Positions 42,449-50,610 of a stretch of 64,000 bases of DNA are shown in pieces (positions within the stretch are counted from its first letter, which is position 1; each line of letters begins with the position of its first letter). Made by a program: the position numbers and the translations under genes. This stretch comes from Rhodanobacteraceae bacterium ZG21-1 (GTDB lineage: Bacteria; Pseudomonadota; Gammaproteobacteria; Xanthomonadales; Rhodanobacteraceae), in NCBI GenBank assembly GCA_021390615.1, contig JAJEJU010000025.1:1488001-1552000 (forward strand). Reading direction: 5' to 3'. A model generated the notes under the pieces. It did no database searches. It had not been told where the DNA came from and worked only from the letters and a program-made list of their open reading frames with translations.

Positions 42449-44158
42449 TCAGTCCGCGCCGAGGCGCCGGTACGGCACGTAGTGCGGCGTCCACATCCTG
42501 GCGCGGATCAGGCCTTCGATCTGGTCGGTGTCGACGCCTTCGGTCAGGCCCTCGCGATGCGCCTGCAGCGCCACGTCCAGCGCCACCGCGGCGGCCACCT
42601 CACGCAGTGCGGTCACCGGCGGCAGCAGGTTGCGGCGCGGATCGTCGCGTGCCGGCGAGGCCGCGGCCAGCGCCTTCGCCGCAGCCATGAACATGGTGTC
42701 GGTGACGCGGCGCGCGCGCACCGCGATGGCGCCCAGGCCCACGCCGGGGAAGATGTAGGAGTTGTTGGTCTGGTCGACGCTGAACTTGGCGCCGTCGCGC
42801 TGCAGCGGCGGGAACGGGCTGCCGGTGCCGATCACCGCGCGGCCCTCGCTCCACTGCTCCAGATCCTGCGGTGTCGCCTCGGCGCGCGAGGTGGGGTTGG
42901 ACAGCGGGAAGATCACCGGGCGCGGATTGTGCTCGGCCATCGCGCGCACCACCGCTTCGGTGAACGCGCCGGCCTGGCCGGACACGCCGATCAGCGCGGT
43001 CGGCTTCGCGTTGCGCACCACGTCGAGCAGGGCGATCCGGTCCGGGTGGTCGAGTTTCCATGCGGACGCCACCGCCGGGTCCTGCAGGAACGGCTGCTGG
43101 AACGGCGCGATGTCGCTCATGCCCTGCACCAGCAGGCCATCGCGGTCGACCATGAAGAAGCGCCGCGACGCCTCGGCTTCGGGCAGGCCGGCATCGATCA
43201 TCGCGCGGCGGATCAGGCTGGCGATGCCGCAGCCGGCCGAGCCCGCGCCCAGCACGGCGATGCGCTGCTCGGTCAGCGGCACGCCGGTGACCTTGATCGC
43301 CGCCAACAAGGTGCCGGTGGCCACCGCGGCGGTGCCCTGCACGTCGTCGTTGAAGGTGCACAGGCGATCGCGATAGCGCTCGAGCAGGCGCGTGGCGTTG
43401 TTCTTGGCGAAGTCCTCCCACTGCAGCAGCACGTGCGGCCAGCGCTTGGTCACCGCGCTGACGAAGGCCTCGATGAAATCGTCGTAGGCCTGGCCGCGCA
43501 CGCGCTCGTGGCGCCAGCCCACGTACAGCGGATCGCGCAGGCAGTCGGGATTGTCGGTGCCCACGTCCAGCATGATCGGCAAGGTGGTGGCTGGGTCCAG
43601 GCCGCCGCAGCCGGTGTACAGCGCGAGCTTGCCGATCGGGATGCCCATGCCGCCGGCGCCCTGGTCGCCCAGGCCGAGGATGCGCTCGCCGTCGGTCACC
43701 ACGATCGCCTCGACGTGGTCGAAGCGCGGATTGGCCAGGATGGTCTCGATGCGGTGCTGGTGCGGCAGGCTCAGGAATAGGCCGCGCGGCTTGCGGTAGA
43801 GCCGGCTGAAATGCTGGCAGCCGGCGCCGACGGTAGGCGTGTAGACCACCGGCAGCAGTTCCTCCAGATGCTGGGTCAGCACGGCGAAGAACAGCGTCTC
43901 GTTGGTGTCCTGCAGCTCGCGCAGGAAGGCGTAGCGCTCCAGGTCGGTGCTGAAGTTGCGCAGCACCTGCAGGCGTCGCGACACCTGCTCTTCCAGCGTG
44001 CCGATGTTCGGCGGCAGCAGGCCGTGCAGGTCGAACAGGTCGCGCTCGGCCTCGCTGAAGGCCATGCCCTTGTTGAGCAGGGGCGAGGCGAGCAGTTCGT
44101 AGCCGGACAGCGCGGTGGCGCGTTCGTCGGTTGCCTTGGAGTCGATGGAGCCGGACAT
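42449..44158 (-). CDS. maeA: NAD-dependent malic enzyme
   Basis: Converts malate to pyruvate and CO2 with reduction of NAD+. 569 aa, the length of the SfcA/MaeA type and not the shorter or fused MaeB type. Motifs: FLRELQDTNETLFF, VYTPTVGAGCQHFS with the catalytic Tyr, VVTDGERILGLGDQG, LQWEDFAKNNA with metal ligands, FNDDVQGTAAVATGTL, and the Rossmann LGAGSAGCGIASL. It lies between the AEC carrier and the porin gene. The start at ATG 44158 matches the family N-terminus. Confidence 0.94.
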   Translation of the reverse strand: MSGSIDSKATDERATALSGYELLASPLLNKGMAFSEAERDLFDLHGLLPPNIGTLEEQVSRRLQVLRNFSTDLERYAFLRELQDTNETLFFAVLTQHLEELLPVVYTPTVGAGCQHFSRLYRKPRGLFLSLPHQHRIETILANPRFDHVEAIVVTDGERILGLGDQGAGGMGIPIGKLALYTGCGGLDPATTLPIMLDVGTDNPDCLRDPLYVGWRHERVRGQAYDDFIEAFVSAVTKRWPHVLLQWEDFAKNNATRLLERYRDRLCTFNDDVQGTAAVATGTLLAAIKVTGVPLTEQRIAVLGAGSAGCGIASLIRRAMIDAGLPEAEASRRFFMVDRDGLLVQGMSDIAPFQQPFLQDPAVASAWKLDHPDRIALLDVVRNAKPTALIGVSGQAGAFTEAVVRAMAEHNPRPVIFPLSNPTSRAEATPQDLEQWSEGRAVIGTGSPFPPLQRDGAKFSVDQTNNSYIFPGVGLGAIAVRARRVTDTMFMAAAKALAAASPARDDPRRNLLPPVTALREVAAAVALDVALQAHREGLTEGVDTDQIEGLIRARMWTPHYVPYRRLGAD

Positions 44159-44205
44159 GGGGGTGGCCTTGTGGACAGTGCGGGGAGAGCTCCCGGACCG
44201 CAACG

Positions 44206-45834
44206 CTAGAACACCACCTGGGCGCGCATGCCGAACGAGTTGCCCCAGTCCGGGCCGCGGTAGTTGCCCACCTGGTTGTCGGTATACCAGCGGATGTAGT
44301 TGAACATCAGCCGCGACCAGTCGTTGAGGTACCAGTTGAGTCCCGCAGTGTAGCTGAGCCCCTTGCCGCCGCGCGGCGCGCCGGTGAAGTCGTAGTGGTC
44401 CACCCGCGCCGCCAGCTCGAACGCGCCCCAGCCGCCGGAGGTCACCGGATCGTTCACGCGGATGCCGTTCCAGTCGCCGGTGCGGCTGGAGAAGCCGGGC
44501 TTTTCGCCGGTCAGCAGCCAGCCGGCGGCCAGCGAGGAACCGTGCCGCGATACCGAGTCGCCGCTGCCGCTGTCGATCACCCGACGCGCGTACTCGCTCA
44601 TCACCCAGAAGCTGCGGTAGACGCCACCCAGTTCGTAGCCCGAGGCATGATCGCGGGTGGGATCGGCGATCGAGCTGGCCGACACGGCCAGGTTGGCGTT
44701 GTAGTCCAGCGCGATCGCCGGCGTGTTGTTGATGCTGGTGACGCCGCTGCTGATCTGCTCGTCGTAGTACCACGCGCCCACGTGCAGGAAGCCGTCGTCG
44801 CCCTTCAGCGGATTCCAGTGCGCGCGGGTCACGTAGGCCACCGAGTCCGAGCTGCTGCCGGTGATCGAGCTGGACGGCGCGTTGCCGCTCACCGACAGGC
44901 TGTAGTGCCAGTTCTCGCCGAAGATCTTCCACTGCCCGCCCAACCCGAAATAGCTGTTGACCGGCTCGCCCACGGTGACCGCGGCGTTGCGCAGCATGAA
45001 GGGCGTGCGCGCCTGCTCGGTGCCGCCTTCGGTGCCGAGGTCCTTGAGGAAGTTGCCGAGGTAGAACTTGCTGCTCTCGCCGAAAATCGTGGTGGTGTAG
45101 GTGAGGTAGGCCTGGCGCAGCGAGACCTTGTTGCCGGCGAAGTCCGCTTCCACGTGATAGCCGAGCGGGCCGATGCTGCCCTCGCCGCCCAGGCGCGCCT
45201 GGTCGATCTGCGAGCCGTTGATGTTGCGCGTAGGGTAGGCGGAGCCGCGGGTGCCGGTGAAATCGACCAGCAGGCGGCCATCCGGCTTGAAGGTGAAAAA
45301 GCCGTCGTCGCTGCTGAATACCGGCCCGGCCTCGCCGCCTTTACCCCAGCTGGCGCCGCTGCCGCCGCCGGTGCGCGCCTGCGCCAGCGCCAGCTCGTCG
45401 CTGCGATAGGCGGCGATGGCCGACTGCACCTGGGCCTGGGTGTCCACCGGCGGTGCCGGCGGCGCGGCGGCAGCGACGGCCGACGCCGGCGCCACCGGTG
45501 CGGCGGCAGGAGCCGACTGCTCATGCGCCTCGACCGCCGCCAGGCGTCGTTTCAGCGCCTGGATTTCCACCGCCTGCTGCTTCACCAGGCGCAGCAGTTC
45601 CTCGTTGCTGACCTGCTCGGCGGCCTGCGCCGGCGACGACACCGCACAGCACAGCGCGGCGACTCCGGCCAGCGTCGCCAGGGCCGGCGTGCCTGCTCCG
45701 GACGATCCGCGTCGCGCGTCGCTTGATCGACCGCGCCGATACGGCTCAGAGACGCCTGTCCGCACGACATCGGACGATGGCGTCGACGCAGGGACAGCAC
45801 GCCCCTGCCCGCTGGGCTGCAAAAAATCTCTCAT
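44206..45834 (-). CDS. OprO/OprP-type outer-membrane porin
   Basis: 542 aa, phosphate/pyrophosphate-selective porin family. The first 50 residues are long and Arg/Ser rich; the hydrophobic part (LATLAGVAALCCAVSSPAQA) is the signal. A short coiled coil (NEELLRLVKQQAVEIQALKRRL) follows, then the Ala/Pro linker and a 16-strand barrel ending in a C-terminal Phe (GMRAQVVF). DGFFTFKPDGRLLVDFTGTR is the family start of the barrel. The substrate need not be phosphate: the gene lies with a secreted esterase, malic enzyme and an AEC carrier. The start is ATG 45834 with AGGAG upstream. Confidence 0.88.
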   Translation of the reverse strand: MRDFLQPSGQGRAVPASTPSSDVVRTGVSEPYRRGRSSDARRGSSGAGTPALATLAGVAALCCAVSSPAQAAEQVSNEELLRLVKQQAVEIQALKRRLAAVEAHEQSAPAAAPVAPASAVAAAAPPAPPVDTQAQVQSAIAAYRSDELALAQARTGGGSGASWGKGGEAGPVFSSDDGFFTFKPDGRLLVDFTGTRGSAYPTRNINGSQIDQARLGGEGSIGPLGYHVEADFAGNKVSLRQAYLTYTTTIFGESSKFYLGNFLKDLGTEGGTEQARTPFMLRNAAVTVGEPVNSYFGLGGQWKIFGENWHYSLSVSGNAPSSSITGSSSDSVAYVTRAHWNPLKGDDGFLHVGAWYYDEQISSGVTSINNTPAIALDYNANLAVSASSIADPTRDHASGYELGGVYRSFWVMSEYARRVIDSGSGDSVSRHGSSLAAGWLLTGEKPGFSSRTGDWNGIRVNDPVTSGGWGAFELAARVDHYDFTGAPRGGKGLSYTAGLNWYLNDWSRLMFNYIRWYTDNQVGNYRGPDWGNSFGMRAQVVF

Positions 45835-45879
45835 GCGAATGCACTCCTCGTTCGAAGGGACGGGACGCAGATAGAAGGC

Positions 45880-46884
45880 TCAGTCACCGTCAGGCAGCGC
45901 ATCGCTGCGGGCGCGTTGCGCCGGCGCGAGGCCGTTGGCGAACGGGCTGGCGTCGGCGGCCGGCAGGAAACCGTGCGAACGCGCCCAGGTGGCGAACAGC
46001 AGCGGCCAGGACGCCACCAGGGTGCCCGGATTGCCCAGGCCCCAGCCATGTCCACCGCGTTCGAACACGTGCAGCTCGGCCGGCACGCTCTGTTTGTGCA
46101 GGGCGTCGAACATCACCAGGCTGTTGCCGATGTTGGCGATCGGATCGTCCGCCGCCTGGGCCAGGAAGGTCGGCGGCGTGGCATGGCTGACATGCAGTTC
46201 CACCGAATAGGCCTGCACGGCGTCGGGCTGGGCCGACAGCTCGCGGCTGGAACGGGTAGTGTCGAACGGCGGCTGCAGCGAGATCACCGGATAGATCAGG
46301 CCGGCGAAATCAGGCCGCGAAGACTGCTGGTCGGCGCCGTCCTGCGCGGGATAGAAGCTGTCTGCGAAGCGCGTGGCGGTGATCCCGGCCAGATTGCCGC
46401 CGGCCGAGAAACCGAGCACGCCGATACGCTGCGGGTCGATGCCGAGTTCGTGCGCATGCGCACGCAGCAGGCGCATGGCGCGCTGGGCGTCCTGGAACGG
46501 CGCGACCGGCGCCCAGCCATCGGCGGGCAGACGGTAGTAGAGGATCGCCGGCGTCACGCCCAGCGCGGCCAGCCACTGCGCCGCCGGCCAGGACTCGTGG
46601 CCGATGCCGATGTGGTAGTAGCCGCCGCCACCGACGATCAGCACGGCGGTGCCGTTCGGCCGCGCCGGCCGGTAGATCTCCAGGCGCGGCTGCACCACGT
46701 TGGACACCTCGCCGTTGCGGCCGACGCGCTCGTGGCCGTGCGTAGCCTTGCCGTCGCCGGGCGGCGTGCCGGACCACAGCGCGATGGTCTGCGCCGGCGG
46801 CGCGGCCGGCGCCTGCTGGGCGGAAACGGCCTGCCCCATCAACAGGCCGGCCAGGGCGAACGCCCACGCGCAAAGCAGCTTCAT
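45880..46884 (-). CDS. Secreted alpha/beta-hydrolase, esterase type
   Basis: 334 aa. A signal peptide (LLCAWAFALAGLLMGQAVSA) is followed by an alpha/beta-hydrolase of the BD-FAE/acetylxylan-esterase-like group. The oxyanion segment is VGGGGYYHIGIGHES, the nucleophile elbow GFSAGGNLAG, the acid Asp in AADDPIAN, and the catalytic His in RGGHGWGLG. It acts outside the cytosol on an ester. It is the first gene of the run hydrolase-porin-malic enzyme-AEC carrier, read away from a LysR gene that starts 151 bp away. Confidence 0.87.
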   Translation of the reverse strand: MKLLCAWAFALAGLLMGQAVSAQQAPAAPPAQTIALWSGTPPGDGKATHGHERVGRNGEVSNVVQPRLEIYRPARPNGTAVLIVGGGGYYHIGIGHESWPAAQWLAALGVTPAILYYRLPADGWAPVAPFQDAQRAMRLLRAHAHELGIDPQRIGVLGFSAGGNLAGITATRFADSFYPAQDGADQQSSRPDFAGLIYPVISLQPPFDTTRSSRELSAQPDAVQAYSVELHVSHATPPTFLAQAADDPIANIGNSLVMFDALHKQSVPAELHVFERGGHGWGLGNPGTLVASWPLLFATWARSHGFLPAADASPFANGLAPAQRARSDALPDGD

Positions 46885-47008
46885 GCCTCGTCTCCCATCA
46901 CGAATATTCCCCGCCTGCGGCAGCGATCGCCGCAGAGTGCAGGCCGCCCCGCGGCCTGCGGCCAGGAGGCCATTTAATGAGGCCTCGAGGCATATGTAAA
47001 ATATATAT

Positions 47009-47029
47009 ATCGTACGCAAGGCATACGAT
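47009..47029. promoter_or_regulatory. Likely LysR operator between the esterase operon and lysR
   Basis: ATCGTA-N9-TACGAT is a perfect inverted repeat with a T-N11-A core. It lies six bases before the LysR ATG, right after an AT-rich tract (ATATATATAT), so binding would block the regulator's own translation start region or promoter. Confidence 0.6.
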
Positions 47030-47035
47030 TCGACT

Positions 47036-47968
47036 ATGGCTAGACCGATCGACCTGCGCCTGCTGCACTACTTCGTCACGGTGGCCGAAGAGCGCAACAT
47101 CACCCGCGCCGCGCAGCGCCTGAGCATGGCGCAGCCGCCGCTGAGCCAGCAGATGCGCCTGCTCGAGCAGCGCCTCGGAGTGGAACTGTTCGAGCGGCAG
47201 CCCTCCGGCATCGCGCTGACCCGCGCCGGCGAAGCCCTGCTGGTGCGGGCGCGCGAAGTGCTGGCCGGCGCCGACGGCCTGGTGCCCTATGTGCGGCAGG
47301 CGGCACGCGGCCGCTATCGCCTGCTGAAGATCGGCCTGACCACCTCGGCCTCGCTGCACGCCACCACCTCGGAACTGCTGCGCCGCTGCGCGGCGCGCCA
47401 CGAGGAGCTGTCGATCGAGCTGCACGACGGCAACGCGCAGAACCTCACCGGACGGCTGGTCGACGGCGAGCTGGACCTGGTGCTGCTGCGCGCGCCGGTG
47501 CTGCGGCCCGATTCGCTGGAGTACAAGATCATCGACCACGAGCCGCTGCTGCTGGCCTTGCCGGCCGCGCACCCGCTCGCAGGCGCGAGGCGCAAACGGA
47601 TCGCGCTGGGCGGGCTGGCGCAGGAGGCCTTCATCCTGGTGCGCGAGCCCGGCCAGCCCGGCATCTACCAGCAGCTGCTGCAGGCCTGCTCGGCCGCCGG
47701 CTTCGAGCCGCACATCGCCGCCGAGGTGCCGCGCATGCTGGCCTGCCTGAACCTGGTCGCGGCCGGCATCGGTATTTCCGTGGTGCCGGCCTCGATGCAG
47801 TCGGTGATGACGGCGCACGTGCGCTGCCTGCCGTGCGTGGGACTGGAAGCGCTGCATGCGCCGCTGACCCTGCTGGTGCGCAAGCAGGAACGGCGGCCGC
47901 TGGTGCATGCGGTGGTCGAGGAAGCGGCGCGGCTGACCTCGCACCGGCCGCGCGCTAAGCGCGGCTAG
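47036..47968 (+). CDS. LysR-family regulator of the esterase/malic enzyme gene cluster
   Basis: 310 aa. The DNA-binding region is RLLHYFVTVAEERNITRAAQ, then RLSMAQPPLSQQMRLLEQRLGVELFER; the substrate domain shows the CbnR/CatM-like pattern (GEALLVRAREVL, GISVVPAS). It is divergent from the esterase-porin-malic enzyme-AEC cluster and most likely senses an organic or aromatic acid. The last four bases overlap the convergent antiporter gene, both genes ending within one CTAG. Confidence 0.92.
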   Translation: MARPIDLRLLHYFVTVAEERNITRAAQRLSMAQPPLSQQMRLLEQRLGVELFERQPSGIALTRAGEALLVRAREVLAGADGLVPYVRQAARGRYRLLKIGLTTSASLHATTSELLRRCAARHEELSIELHDGNAQNLTGRLVDGELDLVLLRAPVLRPDSLEYKIIDHEPLLLALPAAHPLAGARRKRIALGGLAQEAFILVREPGQPGIYQQLLQACSAAGFEPHIAAEVPRMLACLNLVAAGIGISVVPASMQSVMTAHVRCLPCVGLEALHAPLTLLVRKQERRPLVHAVVEEAARLTSHRPRAKRG

Positions 47969-49635
47969 CCTGCCGGCGCGGCCTGCCGGGTCAAGGCGAT
48001 CTCGGCCAGGTCCAGCTCGCGCGTCATGGTGTGCAGGACCGCGTCGTCGACCCGCTGGGTGCGGCGCAGGCGCTGCAGTTCCTCGCGCTCGGCGCGCAGC
48101 GCGGCCAGACGCAGCTCGCGCTCGATGCCGGCCAGCCGCCGCGCCTGCTGCGGCCCTTCGCCGTCGTCCTCGCCGGCCGCCTCGATGCGCTGCTGGTAGT
48201 CGGCGCTGACCCGCGCGCCGACCTCGGCGACCTGGGCCACCACGCTCGCACCGGCGCCCTCGCCGAGTTCCTCCACACGCCGGTCGACCGCCTGCAGCGC
48301 GGCCTGCGCGGTGCGCGCGCGGGCCATGCGCTCCTCGCGCACGTGCGCGGTCTCGGCCGGCAGCTGCAGGCCGCGAATCAGCAGCGGCAGGCCGACGCTG
48401 CCGGCCAGCAAAGTAGTCAGGATCACCCCAGTGGCCAGGAAGATCAGCAGGTCGCGCGCGGGAAAGCCGCTGCCGTCGTGCAGCAGCGGCGGCAGCGACA
48501 GCACGCCGGCCAGGGTGATCGCGCCGCGCACGCCGGACAACGCGGTGACCCAGATCAGCCGCACGCCCGCGCGCGGGCGCTCGCGGCGATGCAGGCGTGC
48601 CCACAGGTAGGACAGCCGCAGCGACACCCACACCCACACGAAGCGCAGCAGGATCAGGCCGAGGGTGATCGCCAGCACGTACAGCGGCAGCTGCCACAGC
48701 GCGCTGCCGCCGGCCTGCTGCAGATCGGTGCGCGCGCCGCCGAGGATCGAGGGCAGCTGCTGACCGAGCAGCAGGAAGATGATGCCGTTGAAGACGAACT
48801 CGACCATGTTCCACACGCTGCCGGCCTGCATGCGCGTGGCCACCGGGCTGCCTTTGCGGATGTCGACGTAGTTCATGGTCATGCCGGCCGCCACCGCGGC
48901 CAGGATGCCCGACACGTGCAGGTGCTCGGCCAGCAGGTAGGCGGCGAACGGCAACAGCAGCAGCAACGCCACCGGAGCCGCCGGGTTGGCGTCGCCGTTC
49001 CAGCGCAGCAGGCGCCGCCACAGCCGCGCGAACAGCCAGGCCGAAGCGAAGCCCACGAACAGTCCGCCCAGCGCCACCAGCACGAAACTTACGGCCGCCT
49101 CGCCCGGCGAGAAGCGCGCGGTCAGCACGGCCTGTACGGCGAACTGCAGGGCGACCAGGCCGGAGGCGTCGTTCATCAGCGCCTCGCCTTCCAGCACGTG
49201 CTGCAGGCGCTGCGGCAGGCGCGAGCTGCCGGTGATCGAACTCACCGCCACCGCGTCGGTGGGCGACAGCACCGAGGCCAGCGCGAACGCTGCCGCCAGC
49301 GGCACCGCCGGAATCATCCAGTGCACGAAGTAGCCGATGCCGAACACGGTGAACAGCACCAGCCCGAAGGCCAGGGTGACGATCGGCCGGCGCAGCAGGA
49401 AGAACTCGCGCTTGGGAATGCGCCAGCCGTCGGCGAACAGCAGCGGCGGAATGAACAGCAGGAAGAACAGCTGGTGGTCGAACTGCACATGCAGGCCGAA
49501 CGCCGGCAGCGCCAGCAGCGCGCCCAGGCCGATCTGCATCAGCGGCAGCGGCAGCGCGAACGGCAGCAGCCGCAGCAGCGCGCCGGACAGCGCCACCACC
49601 AGCAGCAGGATCAGCACGGTGTAGACGATGGTCAT
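47965..49635 (-). CDS. CPA1-family Na+/H+ antiporter
   Basis: 556 aa. Twelve or so inner-membrane helices with family motifs FIPPLLFADGW, ASVLSPTDAVAVSS with the ion-binding Asp, LEGEALMNDASGLVALQF (the ND motif) and SGVRGAITLA with the essential Arg. A cytosolic C-terminal domain of about 120 residues is largely helical coiled coil (ALRAEREELQRLRRTQRVDD). It exchanges Na+ or K+ for H+. The start is ATG 49635. Confidence 0.9.
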   Translation of the reverse strand: MTIVYTVLILLLVVALSGALLRLLPFALPLPLMQIGLGALLALPAFGLHVQFDHQLFFLLFIPPLLFADGWRIPKREFFLLRRPIVTLAFGLVLFTVFGIGYFVHWMIPAVPLAAAFALASVLSPTDAVAVSSITGSSRLPQRLQHVLEGEALMNDASGLVALQFAVQAVLTARFSPGEAAVSFVLVALGGLFVGFASAWLFARLWRRLLRWNGDANPAAPVALLLLLPFAAYLLAEHLHVSGILAAVAAGMTMNYVDIRKGSPVATRMQAGSVWNMVEFVFNGIIFLLLGQQLPSILGGARTDLQQAGGSALWQLPLYVLAITLGLILLRFVWVWVSLRLSYLWARLHRRERPRAGVRLIWVTALSGVRGAITLAGVLSLPPLLHDGSGFPARDLLIFLATGVILTTLLAGSVGLPLLIRGLQLPAETAHVREERMARARTAQAALQAVDRRVEELGEGAGASVVAQVAEVGARVSADYQQRIEAAGEDDGEGPQQARRLAGIERELRLAALRAEREELQRLRRTQRVDDAVLHTMTRELDLAEIALTRQAAPAG

Positions 49636-49716
49636 GCACGCCCACGCTTGTTGCGGAGACTCGGAAAATAACCGCGCCCCGTCCGCGCTGTCGAGCTTGC
49701 CGGTGTGGCGCCCGGG

Positions 49717-50532
49717 TCAGTCGCGCAGGTCGATATGCAGCCACACCGTGGGCGCCGGCTTGCGCCGGCGCTGCAGCCGCGCCCACCAGCCGTGCTTGTG
49801 GGTGCGCTGGTACAGCGGCTGGTGCATGCGCACCCGCTCCAGCAGATCGTCGTCGCCGTCGTCGGAGCCCCGCGCCAGCTGTTCGGGCTCCATCAGCAGC
49901 TGGCCGGGCAGCAGCAGATGGGCCTGCTCCCTGACGCGCTCCTGATGCTGCTCGGCGGCCGCTTCGTCGAACAGCACGCATACGCTGGGCCGGCCCTTGC
50001 TGCCCAGACTCACCAGGGCCAGCCAGGCCTCGCCGATGTCGGGCTGGCTGCGGCAATAAGCGTAGAGCCAGGCCGCGAAGGCCTTCGGATACGCCTTGCG
50101 CGCCTCGGCCGGATCGTGCTCGGCCTCGCCGTCGCCATTCAGCACGGCGGCGCCTTGCGCCATCACCAGCAGCCGCTCGTACTCGAAAAGCTCGCTGTCC
50201 TCGCCTTCGTGGATGACCAGGGCGAAACGCTGGTTGCGCGCCAGCGCGAGCATCAGCACGCCGTTGACCTCCATGATCCGTTCGGCGCCGAGCCCGAACA
50301 TCTGCTGCGCGACGGCCTGCTCCAGCGCCGCCGCAATCACCGGCACGCCGGGCAGCGCGTCCAGCTCGGTGAAGCCGATGCCGACCTTGCCTTCGGGCAG
50401 GGTGCCGGGATCGGCGGTGGGTACGTACAGCGGCTGCTCGCCGAAGCGCTGCAGAAACGGCTCGAGTCCGTCGGGATCGTTCTGCAGCTCGGCCAGGGAG
50501 GCACGGACGTAATCGAGAAATGCAGCGGGCAT
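49717..50532 (-). CDS. SseB-like protein
   Basis: 271-aa soluble protein. The N-terminal FLQRFGEQPLYVPTADPGTL and the later GVPVIAAAL resemble the SseB family (PF07179), whose E. coli member affects serine sensitivity through cysteine metabolism. The C-terminal half contains EAWLALVSLGSKGRPSVCVLF, then a basic end (WWARLQRRRKPAPTVW). The match is by pattern and is not certain. It is separate from the RND operon, 78 bp away on the same strand. Confidence 0.55.
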   Translation of the reverse strand: MPAAFLDYVRASLAELQNDPDGLEPFLQRFGEQPLYVPTADPGTLPEGKVGIGFTELDALPGVPVIAAALEQAVAQQMFGLGAERIMEVNGVLMLALARNQRFALVIHEGEDSELFEYERLLVMAQGAAVLNGDGEAEHDPAEARKAYPKAFAAWLYAYCRSQPDIGEAWLALVSLGSKGRPSVCVLFDEAAAEQHQERVREQAHLLLPGQLLMEPEQLARGSDDGDDDLLERVRMHQPLYQRTHKHGWWARLQRRRKPAPTVWLHIDLRD

Positions 50533-50610
50533 GCCAGGCTCCCTAGCGGTGGTTCGGAGTTCGAACGACGGCGGACGATCGCTCCGGATCGCCGCCGTCG
50601 CCGCAGCGGA

